Both the position numbers and the translations under genes were made by a program. This document shows positions 8,009 through 16,727 of a DNA stretch of 64,000 nucleotides, one piece after another. Every line of letters starts with the position of its first letter. Position 1 is the first letter of the stretch. The notes beneath the pieces are model-generated. The model was not told the origin of the DNA. It worked only from the letters and a program-made list of their open reading frames with translations, and searched no databases. Origin of the DNA: Mariluticola halotolerans (GTDB taxonomy: Bacteria > Pseudomonadota > Alphaproteobacteria > Rhizobiales > Devosiaceae); the NCBI RefSeq assembly GCF_021611515.1, contig NZ_CP090960.1, positions 372,001-436,000 of the forward strand, written 5' to 3'.

Positions 8009-9711
8009 TGTACACTTCCTTCCGCGATCATCTTGGTGGCCAGATCGCGCAATTCTATTTTGCGTATCTTGCCATTCGCGGTTTGTGGCATGTCGTTTAC
8101 ACGCGCGATATAACGGGGGAGCTTGTGACGCGCCATGTTCTGACGACACCATTGGCGCAAGGCGTCTGCGTCTATTTCGCTTCCGTTGCGCGTTACGATG
8201 AAGGCGAATATTTCCTCACCGAATTCAGCATTCGGCACACCCACAATCTGGGCCTGCGAGATCATTTCATGGCGGAGAAGGTGATCTTCGATCTCTGCGG
8301 GATAGATGTTTTCGCCGCCTCGGATCAGCATGTCCTTTATGCGCCCGACAATGCGAAGATATCCATTGGCATCCAGAACTGCGAGATCGCCGCTGTGCAA
8401 CCAACCGTCGCTGTCGATTGCTTCGGCGGTGCGTTCCGGCATGTCAAAATAGCCTGCGGTGACAAGAAAACCGCGAATGTGCAACTCGCCTGTCTGTCCG
8501 GTCGGAGTGGTTTGTCCCGTCTCGGTATCAACGATGCGAATTTCAACGTGAGGTAACGGCAGGCCGGCGTTGTGTACTCTCTCCGCGAGCGGGGCAGTGG
8601 GTATGGTCTGCGTTATGATCGGGCTGCATTCCGTCATACCCATGATAATCGTTGGTTTCGCGCCGATACGGTCATGCAATTCCAGCATAAGGGAGGGGGG
8701 AATGGAGGTGCCGCCGGTGTAAGCGATGCGCCACGAGGACAAATTGCGCTCACCAGAGATGAGCTTTTCATCCTGCAAAAGACGCACATACATCGTGGGG
8801 ACAGCGTTAGTGATCGTGCCGTGGTATTTTTCGATCAGGCTCAGCATTCTGTCGGCGTCGAAATTTTCCATAGCCACCAGACACCCGCCTGCCGCTGCCA
8901 TGCCCATTACGTTGCACACACAGCCAGCGGTGTGAAAAAACGGCATGGCAGATACCATGATGTCATGCTGGGTGTAGCCCGCGCGTCTGGCAGCCAGCAT
9001 GGCGTTGTTGACGGTGCCGTAGTGGGTCAGCATTGCGCCTTTGGGGCTGCCGGTTGTGCCGCTCGTATATTGAAGCTGGGAAATGTCGTTTGGCTTTACC
9101 GCGGCGCACCGCTCGGCAAATTCTGTGTCGCCAATCTCTGTTGACCGGTCCAGAAACTGTGTAAATGGCTGTGATCCATTGATGGGATTGTCGCCGAGGC
9201 CGATGACGTTACGCAGGTGGGGAAACGGATCGTGGGTCTTGCGTTGCCCTGCTTCGCAGCTGGCCAAGTCGGGAACGAGTTCGGCCACTATCCCTGCGAA
9301 TGAGAACCCCCGATACATGTCGGCACAGATGAGGGTTGAGATGCGTCCCTGATTGAGAAGGTACCTCAGTTCAGCACTACGAAATGCAGGATTGACGGTA
9401 ACGAGCACGGCGCCGATACGCGCGAGAGCGTATTCGAGCAGAACCCATTCCGGCCGGTTGGGTGACATGAGCGCGACGCGGTCACCGGCAGCAGTGCCAA
9501 TGGCAATCAGAGCGCGCGCAACGCGATCAACTTCCGCGTCGAGTTCGGCATATGTCCAGCTGACGGCCATGGTGGGCTCGTCAAAGATTATTGCTGGACG
9601 CCCGCCAAACGACTGCGCTTGCGAACGCAGCAATCCGCCCAAGGTTATGTCCTGAAGACTTTCGCCCTCATCTTCAGGTTGCCAATGCGATAATCCCGGC
9701 AACATGGCCAT
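8005..9711 (-). CDS. AMP-binding acyl-CoA synthetase
   Basis: This is 568 residues of the ANL superfamily. The P-loop YTSGTTGSPKGA is near residue 220, GMTECSP is the A5 region, and GWLHSGDLAVLD carries the nucleotide-binding aspartate. The hinge and A8 core is RIKDMLIRGGENIYPAEIED, and the late catalytic lysine is in NGKIRKIELR. It forms an acyl- or aryl-CoA through an adenylate. A GGGAGG lies nine bases before the start. It is the promoter-proximal gene of the operon, facing the MarR gene across a 177-bp regulatory gap. The substrate (fatty, phenylpropanoid or other acid) cannot be told from sequence. Confidence 0.93.
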   Translation of the reverse strand: MAMLPGLSHWQPEDEGESLQDITLGGLLRSQAQSFGGRPAIIFDEPTMAVSWTYAELDAEVDRVARALIAIGTAAGDRVALMSPNRPEWVLLEYALARIGAVLVTVNPAFRSAELRYLLNQGRISTLICADMYRGFSFAGIVAELVPDLASCEAGQRKTHDPFPHLRNVIGLGDNPINGSQPFTQFLDRSTEIGDTEFAERCAAVKPNDISQLQYTSGTTGSPKGAMLTHYGTVNNAMLAARRAGYTQHDIMVSAMPFFHTAGCVCNVMGMAAAGGCLVAMENFDADRMLSLIEKYHGTITNAVPTMYVRLLQDEKLISGERNLSSWRIAYTGGTSIPPSLMLELHDRIGAKPTIIMGMTECSPIITQTIPTAPLAERVHNAGLPLPHVEIRIVDTETGQTTPTGQTGELHIRGFLVTAGYFDMPERTAEAIDSDGWLHSGDLAVLDANGYLRIVGRIKDMLIRGGENIYPAEIEDHLLRHEMISQAQIVGVPNAEFGEEIFAFIVTRNGSEIDADALRQWCRQNMARHKLPRYIARVNDMPQTANGKIRKIELRDLATKMIAEGSVQ

Positions 9712-9771
9712 GCACCAGCTCCTCCCAAAGCCGTTGGTATTCGTTCAACGTTTCGGTCCTATGATAAAGCT

Positions 9772-9826
9772 GTTCAGGATCCGGTGAACGTATTATGTTC
9801 GGTATTAAACTGTTCGGTATAGAACA
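9772..9826. promoter_or_regulatory. Operator-like repeats in the ligase/MarR divergent promoter
   Basis: Three related signals lie here. GTTCA...TGAAC arms (9772-9776 and 9785-9789) flank a GGATCC centre. Two direct copies of TGTTCGGTAT (9796-9805 and 9811-9820) are 15 bp apart. The second copy also forms TGTTC-N6-GAACA (9811-9826). The shared half-site is GTTC. Spacing and position fit a MarR repressor controlling both directions; binding is inferred. Confidence 0.55.
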
Positions 9827-9888
9827 ATAATGAATTGGCTGATAACGTCAAGCGGCTAATTTTGGAAGAGATGTAAAGGCGGGGCGAG

Positions 9889-10368
9889 TTGAAAAGTAAG
9901 TTCACGAGCGCGGTGGAAGACACTGGTCTGGGGGCGGGGGTCGCCGGTGAAATGATCGGCTATAAATTGCGCATGGCTCAAATTCTTGCGTTTCGCGCGT
10001 TTGAAGAGAAGCTGAGCAAATATGGCAAAGCGCCGCGTTATCTGGGCCTACTGTCGGTAATACGTGAACACCCCGGCCAGCCGCAGAGCAGGCTGGCTGA
10101 AGCGGTAGCCTTGCGGCGTTCAAGCCTCGTCAATATTCTTGATCAATTGGAAAGTGACGGATTGCTGGTTCGCAAACCTTCTCCAGATGACCGCCGCTCC
10201 AATGGTGTTTGGCTAACCGAGAAGGGTGAAAAGGTCACAAGTTCTTTGTTTGAAGAAGCAAAGCTGGAGGAAGCACGGCTGGTTCAGGGTATGTCAGCGG
10301 AACAAATGGACTGCCTCAAATCAGGTCTGTCTCAGATAATTTCCAATCTGAACCGGCTGACCTCATAA
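9889..10368 (+). CDS. MarR family transcriptional regulator
   Basis: This encodes 159 residues with a MarR winged helix: helix-turn-helix around QSRLAEAVALRRSSLVNILDQLE, and wing with the basic DDRRSNGVWLTEKG, the family hallmark. The first codon appears to be TTG at 9889 with a purine-rich GGCGGGGCGAG before it; an ATG start would only occur about 22 codons later and would cut the first helix. It is divergent from the CoA-ligase/TRAP operon, and MarR regulators in such settings often respond to the aromatic or acyl-CoA intermediate. Repression of that operon is inferred from position and from the GTTC repeats. Confidence 0.88.
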   Translation: MKSKFTSAVEDTGLGAGVAGEMIGYKLRMAQILAFRAFEEKLSKYGKAPRYLGLLSVIREHPGQPQSRLAEAVALRRSSLVNILDQLESDGLLVRKPSPDDRRSNGVWLTEKGEKVTSSLFEEAKLEEARLVQGMSAEQMDCLKSGLSQIISNLNRLTS

Positions 10369-10491
10369 TCGGCTATTTTCGATCATGGCGACAACAAATG
10401 CGAGAAACTGACGCCGTTGCACATACTGCCGCCGGTGACGGTTCTATATCGGAAGATGATATTGCACTCGCAGTGACTCAAGTTGGCGATT

Positions 10492-10887
10492 TCAACTGTT
10501 TTTCGCGTCCCGCCTGATCTCCAGGGACACGTTCAACTTGTTTCCATCCAGATCGCGAACATAGGCGCCGTAGTAGTCGGGATGGTAATGGCGTGATCCA
10601 GGGGCGCCTTCATCTGTTCCGCCGCAACTAATAGCGGTGCTATGGAATGCATCCACGCTGTCTGAACTTGGTGCGTAGAACATGACCTGGGTTCCGTTGC
10701 CGGAGGTGGCAGGTTGTCCGTTGAATGGCTTGACCAAAAACAACGTGATACGACCATCTGCGGCGGCGTAACCTCGCTCCGCCGGTTCGCTCAGAACACA
10801 TGTCATTCCGATGGTTGATAAAACCTCGTCATAAAACGCGCCAGCGGCATTCATATCGTTCGTGCCGATGCATACGCCAGACAGCAT
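10492..10887 (-). CDS. VOC family protein (glyoxalase/bleomycin-resistance fold)
   Basis: This encodes 131 residues made of two beta-alpha-beta-beta-beta modules: MLSGVCIGTNDMNAAGAFYDEVL at the start and YYGAYVRDLDGNKLNVSLE at the end. The HxHPDYYGAY-type segment and final acidic residue are typical metal-ligand positions in this subfamily. The start at 10887 has GGAG nine bases upstream; the longer open frame was rejected. It is a lone gene between MarR and a GFA-type gene on the same strand. A second VOC gene of the same subfamily next to GFA genes occurs at 56068. The function is not known; thiol- or aldehyde-related chemistry is a guess. Confidence 0.85.
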   Translation of the reverse strand: MLSGVCIGTNDMNAAGAFYDEVLSTIGMTCVLSEPAERGYAAADGRITLFLVKPFNGQPATSGNGTQVMFYAPSSDSVDAFHSTAISCGGTDEGAPGSRHYHPDYYGAYVRDLDGNKLNVSLEIRRDAKNS

Positions 10888-11118
10888 AGTGTTGTACTCC
10901 AGAAATGATATCCATTTACGTGGACCCTGTGCAGGGGTGCGATGATCCGGGCCGGATAAGCCGATGCTTTCCTCGCAGGTCTCTGTAAACGAGGAAACAC
11001 GAAAAAATGCGGCCAACACCGAACTTCGGGGCAGGGGGCTGGTCGTTCTCGCCCGTGACGCCTCTGAACGTCCATGATGGCTGGATCCAATTTCCGTAGC
11101 GGCCGTTATGCCAGACGA

Positions 11119-11529
11119 TCAGGCGGTATGATCCTTGTAGGGGAGGTTGTCGGCCAAATGAACCCAGGACAGCATTTCGTCAGCGTGGAAATGTATGGTT
11201 GGGACGACCTTTTCAGGCTCACTCAATAAAGCCGCATAGAAGTGCATTTCGGTTGGGAAACGATCCGATTTGAAATACATGGGAGAGCCGCAGGTGCCAC
11301 AAAATCCCCGTGTGTTTCCGGCGCTGCTTTCATAACTTAGGGCTTTTTCTCCAATGAAACGCCAATTGCCATTTTCGTGGCTAATCCAGGTCGTAAACGG
11401 TGACGCTGTCGCTCTGCGGCAGCTTTCGCAATGACAATGCCCCACCCAGTTATGCGGCCCAACCAGCTCGAAAGAACACGCACCGCAAAGGCAATGCCCG
11501 TTTAGTTTCTGGGCGCCATCAATGCTCAT
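11119..11529 (-). CDS. GFA family (glutathione-dependent formaldehyde-activating-like) zinc protein
   Basis: This is 136 residues with the GFA zinc-site pattern: GHCLCGAC, then HCHCESCRRAT, then GFCGTCGSPMY. These supply the paired cysteines that bind structural and labile zinc in Gfa/CENP-V proteins. Members are named for a proposed glutathione-formaldehyde adduct reaction, but most have no proven role. It lies 231 bp from the VOC gene on the same strand, and the same two families sit together again at 56-57 kb. It is probably cytosolic. Confidence 0.88.
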   Translation of the reverse strand: MSIDGAQKLNGHCLCGACSFELVGPHNWVGHCHCESCRRATASPFTTWISHENGNWRFIGEKALSYESSAGNTRGFCGTCGSPMYFKSDRFPTEMHFYAALLSEPEKVVPTIHFHADEMLSWVHLADNLPYKDHTA

Positions 11530-11605
11530 ATGTCGTTTACTCCAGCTCTATCAACAGTTTGATGAAACACACGGGCATTGTCACAGCAGGGGGCAGTCGG
11601 CCATT

Positions 11606-13009
11606 TTAGGCGTGTACATGCATATCCCAGCCCAGATAACGGCTTGCATCAACTATCGCATCGCCAGCCGAAGAGAAATTTGCTGCAACATGATGTTCAA
11701 AGCCATTTTCGCAAATATGGTGCAACAGCCTTTGCATGTTTGGAATTTCAACGACACCGGCACCTCCAAAGGTTTCCAGCGGATCATCGGTGAACTTGCC
11801 TTCGCCGACATAGCCACGAATGCGCCCCGTCGCATCATCAGTACTGATGCGAATATAGGTCATTTCGCCGGCCTTTATTGAGCCGTCTATGGTTCCGTAG
11901 GTATTTTCCTTGCCGACGGTGCCAGCGATGATTTCCTGAAAATCCATCCTGTAGTCTTTGAAAAACTCTTTCGGCAAATTGCTGCAATGGAAACACACGG
12001 CTTTGTTGGCGGCGCCCCCGTAGTTGTTGTTCCAGTCCAGAAGTGCGCTGGGTGTTCCAGATGCCAGGGCCAGCATGTGCATGCCGATCAATCCGCACAC
12101 ATCAACTTCGCAGGCGCTCGACATCAGTTTGGAGCTCATCATGCTCATCATTGTACAGGGCACGACGCCAAAATTTTCTTCAATCGAGGTCCAGCACTGG
12201 ACGGCGCTGATGGTTACGTCGGCTTCTCGCATCCATTCTTCTGTTACCGCTGCGAGTTTTGCCTGTTTGAGGATGGCGGGGTGCGGCACACCCTCGACAG
12301 AAATGTAGCCTTTTATCGCCTCGATTTTTTCGACGACCATGGGGGCATTATCGTCAAGCCGTGACACGCGCCCCAGTATTTCGGAGAGATCCAGCGTGAT
12401 GACGGAAATCCCGGCTGCTTCGAGTAATTTCTCGCTGTAGCGGACGGTATTGAAAGCCTGCGGCCGAGCGCCGATCGCACCGATACGCAGACCGCGCAAA
12501 CCACCAGTGACGCGGCAAGTTGCAGAAAATGTCTCAAGGTCAGCCTGGAACTCATCACTCAATGGATCGACACAATGTGATTTCGTCAAAGAGTATTGAA
12601 TGCCATATTGCCTCAGGTTGTTACACGCAGACATTTTTCCGCAGAAACTGTCGCGACGCCACTGGATTGACATCTTTTCTGGATCGTCAGGCGTGGCCTG
12701 GATCAGCACAGGAACTTTTAAACCCGTGAGGCGCAGGGCGTCGGCAATCGCCCGCTCTTCTCCGAAATTTGGCAGCGTGACAATAATTCCGTCAATCTCG
12801 TCGCCATGCTTTTTGAACAGTGCCGCACATGCCTTTGCATCCGAAAAGGACTGTACGGCCCCGTGTTCGGTCTCGTCAGGGCCGAGGACAATAGATTTGT
12901 GACCAGCTTTCTCAATTGCGTCGATCATATGCTGGCGGCCAGTTGCTGCAAGGTGGGCGGGGAAAAAGCCACGACTTCCAACGATTATCCCAAATAGCAT
13001 CGATTTCAC
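11606..13009 (-). CDS. L-fucose/L-arabinose isomerase family protein
   Basis: This encodes 467 residues. The fold pattern and motifs match the FucI/AraA superfamily: an N-terminal domain with IDGIIVTLPNFGEE, a middle section ending AVQCWTSIEENFGVVPCTMMSMM, and a C-terminal part with ALLDWNNNYG and CFHCSNLP. In this superfamily acidic residues and a histidine hold a divalent metal for aldose-ketose isomerisation. The first codon is a GTG at 13009 with AAGGA eight bases before it. It is transcribed alone behind a perfect 22-bp palindrome. The sugar is unknown; the nearby ABC/polyol operon is on the other side of two regulators, so a metabolic link is only possible. Confidence 0.8.
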   Translation of the reverse strand: MKSMLFGIIVGSRGFFPAHLAATGRQHMIDAIEKAGHKSIVLGPDETEHGAVQSFSDAKACAALFKKHGDEIDGIIVTLPNFGEERAIADALRLTGLKVPVLIQATPDDPEKMSIQWRRDSFCGKMSACNNLRQYGIQYSLTKSHCVDPLSDEFQADLETFSATCRVTGGLRGLRIGAIGARPQAFNTVRYSEKLLEAAGISVITLDLSEILGRVSRLDDNAPMVVEKIEAIKGYISVEGVPHPAILKQAKLAAVTEEWMREADVTISAVQCWTSIEENFGVVPCTMMSMMSSKLMSSACEVDVCGLIGMHMLALASGTPSALLDWNNNYGGAANKAVCFHCSNLPKEFFKDYRMDFQEIIAGTVGKENTYGTIDGSIKAGEMTYIRISTDDATGRIRGYVGEGKFTDDPLETFGGAGVVEIPNMQRLLHHICENGFEHHVAANFSSAGDAIVDASRYLGWDMHVHA

Positions 13010-13167
13010 TTTTTGTGTCCTTCGTGGCTTTCACGGGCAAAAGATTCAAATTGCATGTTTGCAGGCGACCAGCATGCGCTTGATGATTACGTCTCGAAAC
13101 CTCGGCGATCATGTATATAGGCCGCCGGAACGTTCCCCTCAGGGACCTTTATAGCAGTTGTTTGCGT

Positions 13168-13189
13168 ATTTGAGGTACGTACCTCAAAT
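13168..13189. promoter_or_regulatory. Perfect 22-bp palindrome upstream of the FucI-like gene
   Basis: ATTTGAGGTAC is followed directly by its reverse complement GTACCTCAAAT, about 160 bp upstream of the isomerase start and 60 bp past the end of the DJ-1 gene. Such a perfect even dyad is typical of a dimeric repressor site. No regulator gene is directly adjacent, so the binding protein is not identified. Confidence 0.6.
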
Positions 13190-13251
13190 TTCTGCAGCCT
13201 GTCAACTCGAACGGAGATCATTACCGTGGGTGACCCGGGTACCACGCATTC

Positions 13252-13860
13252 TCAAAGCGTACCGTGGTCGACAGCAAAGGGGTCCCATGATGCATCTTCG
13301 TGCCAGGTGTATTCAGCGTTTTTTGCCACCCACAAAGCTGTCTCTCGATCCAGATGGTGTGCAATGACTGCCAAGCACATATCCATGCCAGCCGAGATGC
13401 CGGATGACGTGAAAAACTTGCCATCCTCGACCCATCTCGCGCGGCCGACCCAGTCGACCTTTTTGCCGAACGAGGTCGCCCATTCAAAGTCCATCTTGTT
13501 TGTTGTCGCTCTGCGCCCATCAAGCAAGCCGATGCTGGCAAGCAATGCACTGCCGGTGCAAACACTCATCACGGTACGCGCTGACAATGAGGATGTAATC
13601 AGCCAATCGTTAATGGCTTCACTCTGATTTTCGACCGGCGTACCAGGCCCCCCGGGAACGAGCACGATGTCGTAGTCGCTCCTCTCGCTCAATGCGCGGT
13701 CGACCGCAATTGATTGACCACTTCGGCACCTGACGAGCCCCGGGTTTTCCGAGACCGTTGTTATCTCGAACTCCGATGGCAGCCACCCGAGTAGCTCTAG
13801 CGGCCCAAATAGATCAAGCGTTTGAACGTTGGGAAAAATGAGTGCGGCAACGGATATCAT
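13252..13860 (-). CDS. DJ-1/PfpI family protein (isonitrile hydratase-like)
   Basis: This encodes 202 residues with the DJ-1/PfpI core. The first strand is MISVAALIFPNVQTLDLFGP with the conserved acidic residue, the nucleophile elbow is SVCTGSALLASIGLLDGRRA with the catalytic Cys, and GISAGMDMCLAVI is the last conserved block. The same layout occurs in isonitrile hydratase and in the sensor half of GlxA regulators. The ATG at 13860 overlaps the stop of the DUF1272 gene (ATGA), so the two are co-translated; the longer frame is rejected. A GlxA-type regulator is divergent. The substrate is not known. Confidence 0.88.
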   Translation of the reverse strand: MISVAALIFPNVQTLDLFGPLELLGWLPSEFEITTVSENPGLVRCRSGQSIAVDRALSERSDYDIVLVPGGPGTPVENQSEAINDWLITSSLSARTVMSVCTGSALLASIGLLDGRRATTNKMDFEWATSFGKKVDWVGRARWVEDGKFFTSSGISAGMDMCLAVIAHHLDRETALWVAKNAEYTWHEDASWDPFAVDHGTL

Positions 13861-14132
13861 GCGCGAGACTCCCCGGCCTGCTTGAGAAGGTGTGCGCATT
13901 CGGGATGCGCTTTCACGAACCGTTCTGTCGATGCCGGGTTTTTCACCAGATAGGCTGCTGGCCGGATTGGGCGACGAAGAAGTTCGCCACCGCAGTTCGG
14001 ACATATGCCGCCGAAAACATCATCCGCACAATCTTTGCAAAACGTGCATTCGTATGAGCAGCTCTGCGCCTCCATGCTTTCGGGCGGCAGATCTTTGTCA
14101 CAGCATTCGCAATTCGGCTTTAGCATCAACAT
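13857..14132 (-). CDS. DUF1272 zinc-ribbon-like small protein
   Basis: This is 91 residues and cysteine-rich: KPNCECCDKDLPPES, then CSYECTFCKDCADDV, then ICPNCGGEL. The pattern is that of DUF1272, a small family with likely structural zinc sites and no assigned function. An AGGAG lies six bases before the start. It is the first gene of a minus-strand pair with the DJ-1 protein, facing the GlxA-type regulator across 64 bp, so the three probably form one regulatory unit. Confidence 0.85.
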   Translation of the reverse strand: MLMLKPNCECCDKDLPPESMEAQSCSYECTFCKDCADDVFGGICPNCGGELLRRPIRPAAYLVKNPASTERFVKAHPECAHLLKQAGESRA

Positions 14133-14196
14133 GATGGTCTCCTGTCCGCTTTGGTTTGCCTAGACTATCAAGTCGCGATCTGGCATAAATGACAAC

Positions 14197-15204
14197 ATGA
14201 CCTCAATTACTGCCAAAAATCGTTCTGATGAATTACCAAAACTTGTCCTGTTTTTTGTCTATTCCGGGATCAAGCTGCTGGACCTGACGGGGCCCCTTCA
14301 GGTCTTTTTTGATGCTTTTGATGAGGGCGCTGGGGCACAAGCTTACGAAGCCGTGGTGGTGTCGCTTAAAGGCGGTGATGTGACGAGCGATACGGGGCTG
14401 CCAATTGCTACAGTTCCGTATTCAGACTGGCTTGGGCATCGTGAGTATACACTGATAGTGGTGGGGGGAGACGGCTCACGTATCGCTTCGCGTAACCCTG
14501 AATTGGTCGCCTCAATCAAGCGGTTAGAACGCCATGCGGCGCGCGTCGCGTCGGTTTGTACAGGGGCGTTTATTCTGGCGGCCTGCAGAATACTGGACGG
14601 GCGTCGGGTGGCAACGCACTGGCAAAATTGTGATGAATTGGCATCCGGCTATCCAGCCATAAAGGTTGAATCTGACCCAATCTATATAAGGGATGGCAAT
14701 GTCTGGACTTCTGCCGGCGTAACGGCGGGAATTGATATGGCTCTCGCTATGGTGGATGAAGACCTTGGGAGACGCGCGGCTCTTTCGCTTGCCCGGTCGC
14801 TGGTTACCTATGTCGTTCGTCCGGGTGGGCAATCGCAGTTCAGTGTTGCGTTGGGCCGTCAGGTGTCAGGCCGGTCTGATCGCTTTGAAAAACTGCATGC
14901 TTTCATCATCAGCAATCTCGACAAAGATCTGCGCATCGAAGAGCTTGCCGCACGAGCCAATATGAGCCCCCGAAACTTTGCACGGATTTATGCCGCCGAG
15001 ACCGGCAAAACACCTGGCAAGGCCGTTGAAGCCATCCGGACCGAGGTTGCGCAACAATTGTTGGAAGAAACGCGCTATTCGATCGCCCGGGTTGCTGAAC
15101 TTTGTGGCTTTGGGGATGTTGAGCGAATGCGGCGGGCCTTTGTCAAAATTCTGAAAATATCTCCCCAGGATTATCGTCAACGCTTTGGCGTTCTGGACAA
15201 TTGA
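14197..15204 (+). CDS. GlxA family AraC-type transcriptional regulator
   Basis: This encodes 335 residues in two domains. The N-terminal DJ-1/PfpI-like sensor (about 14-190) has SVCTGAFILAACRILDGRR and the matching SAGVTAGIDMALAM block. The C-terminal AraC/XylS double helix-turn-helix (about 230-330) contains IEELAARANMSPRNFARIYA and ends ISPQDYRQRFG. The sensor retains the elbow cysteine. It is divergent from the DUF1272/DJ-1 pair, whose second gene encodes a protein of the same fold as its sensor, so it probably controls them. The effector is unknown. Confidence 0.93.
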   Translation: MTSITAKNRSDELPKLVLFFVYSGIKLLDLTGPLQVFFDAFDEGAGAQAYEAVVVSLKGGDVTSDTGLPIATVPYSDWLGHREYTLIVVGGDGSRIASRNPELVASIKRLERHAARVASVCTGAFILAACRILDGRRVATHWQNCDELASGYPAIKVESDPIYIRDGNVWTSAGVTAGIDMALAMVDEDLGRRAALSLARSLVTYVVRPGGQSQFSVALGRQVSGRSDRFEKLHAFIISNLDKDLRIEELAARANMSPRNFARIYAAETGKTPGKAVEAIRTEVAQQLLEETRYSIARVAELCGFGDVERMRRAFVKILKISPQDYRQRFGVLDN

Positions 15205-15344
15205 CGGCTGCTCTTGATTTTGAGGCGTGAAGCTTGCGCGTCCGCCGATCCAGACCTGGCGGAAGGATCAAGGCCAAGCTTTGCGGTGTTAGCATGTCCT
15301 GTCTTCTTCGCCGCGCAAGCCAAGAGAGCAGGTTGCAGCAAACT

Positions 15345-16373
15345 TTATATAGTTCTCGCAGGCAGCAGGACACCGGTCTTAGAAGAGCTGCGCACCACCA
15401 TGTGACACTCGACCATGTACTGGCCATCTTCTTCTTCGAGGGTATCCGCGTAAATCTTCTCCAAGATGGAGATGGCGCGATTAATCATCGCATTTTCATC
15501 CTGCTGTATGGTCGACAGGTCATAGGGTGCCCATGACGCCTGAGGAATGTCATCACAGCCTACAACGCGCAATGTGTCGGGATGCTTGATGCCGGACGTG
15601 CGCCATAAGGTATCTATCACGCCCATTGCGATCAGATCGTCGGCGCAGAAAATGGCGTCGGGCTGCTGTGACATCGCGAATAGCTTTGCTGCCTGACGCG
15701 CGCCACCGGCAAACGTGAATTCGTCGTTGAGAATGACCGGTGTGATGCCATGCTTTTGCGCTTCTTTGGTGAAGCCATGACAACGGTCGATATTTGCAGG
15801 GTTGTTATCCGGTCCGCCGATAAAGGCGAGCCGCTGGCCGCCTTCCTCGATAAGGTGACGGGCGGCAAGCTGGCCTGCGAGCATATTGTCACTGCTAATC
15901 GAATAAAGGCCTTTCTTTTGCAACCGGGTGTTGAAGGAGATGAGAGGAATACCGAGTTTCGTGAATTGTTCGAGTGCGGTGTCGGTAAGAACCGAAAGCG
16001 CAGAGACAATCGCGTCCACGCGATAGCCAGAGAGACGCGGCGCAACAGCATCAAGTGAATCATCACTCTCGACATGAAAAACCATGACCTGGCAGCCCAT
16101 ATCCTGCAGTCGCTTGATGAATTCTTCGAGTACACGGGAATAAAAAGGATTGTGCAAACCACCGGTTACGAAGGCCACGATCTTCGATTGGTCGGTAAGC
16201 ATGATGCGAGGCAGTAAATTCGGACGGTAGGCGAGCTTCTCGGCTGCAGCGAGCACGCGTGCTTTAACCTCAGGGGAAACCTTGGTGTCGCCACCGAAAC
16301 AGCGCGACACCGTGGATTGGGATACCCCAGCCAAGTTAGCAACATCAGTGGATGATGCGTATCGTTTTGTCAC
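15345..16373 (-). CDS. LacI family transcriptional regulator
   Basis: This is 342 residues. The N-terminal LacI helix-turn-helix (STDVANLAGVSQSTVSRCFG) and hinge helix (LAYRPNLLPRIM) precede a periplasmic-binding-protein-type sugar-sensing domain with FVTGGLHNPFYSRVLEEF at its start and CDDIPQASWAPYDLSTI near the end. The operator-reading helix carries VSQSTVSR. It is divergent from the ABC transporter/xylitol dehydrogenase operon across a 399-bp gap that contains a 19-bp dyad overlapping a likely promoter. Repression relieved by the transported sugar or polyol is the expected mode. Confidence 0.93.
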   Translation of the reverse strand: MTKRYASSTDVANLAGVSQSTVSRCFGGDTKVSPEVKARVLAAAEKLAYRPNLLPRIMLTDQSKIVAFVTGGLHNPFYSRVLEEFIKRLQDMGCQVMVFHVESDDSLDAVAPRLSGYRVDAIVSALSVLTDTALEQFTKLGIPLISFNTRLQKKGLYSISSDNMLAGQLAARHLIEEGGQRLAFIGGPDNNPANIDRCHGFTKEAQKHGITPVILNDEFTFAGGARQAAKLFAMSQQPDAIFCADDLIAMGVIDTLWRTSGIKHPDTLRVVGCDDIPQASWAPYDLSTIQQDENAMINRAISILEKIYADTLEEEDGQYMVECHMVVRSSSKTGVLLPARTI

Positions 16374-16697
16374 TGATTGCTCTCCGTTTGTGCGAATTCA
16401 AAAATCATTTTTTACAGCTGGTTTTGCACAGCAGCAAAAGGCGTCATCTCCAACGCTCCACTTTGCAGTAGTTTTGCCTATCGGATGTTCGTCTTATCGC
16501 GCGGCTCATTGACCAAAGCCAATGCTGAATCACGCTTTCACGCCTTTGTAGCTACCTGTTTCAAGGCATGCTTTTTATAGCTTATGGGATGCTTGTCTCT
16601 TGAAACCTTCAGATGACTGAGCGTGGCTGATCCATACATTCCTGCCTCCTGAATTGCACTCGCCCATCCTTGATATGCGAAAATTATAGTTTCCAGA
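16374..16697. other. Non-coding upstream region of the LacI gene
   Basis: No gene is supported here. It is AT-richer than its flanks and would hold the LacI promoter and leader. Short overlapping open frames have no family features. Confidence 0.5.
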
Positions 16698-16727
16698 TTG
16701 ACGTCTATAACACGATGTGCATAGTTA
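16698..16727 (+). promoter_or_regulatory. Likely sigma70-type promoter of the ABC/polyol operon
   Basis: TTGACG at 16698-16703 and TAGTTA at 16722-16727 are separated by 18 bases, and the ABC binding-protein gene begins 46 bp downstream with a strong GGGAGG. The dyad at 16726-16744 overlaps the -10 element and probable start site, as expected for LacI repression. Confidence 0.45.
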
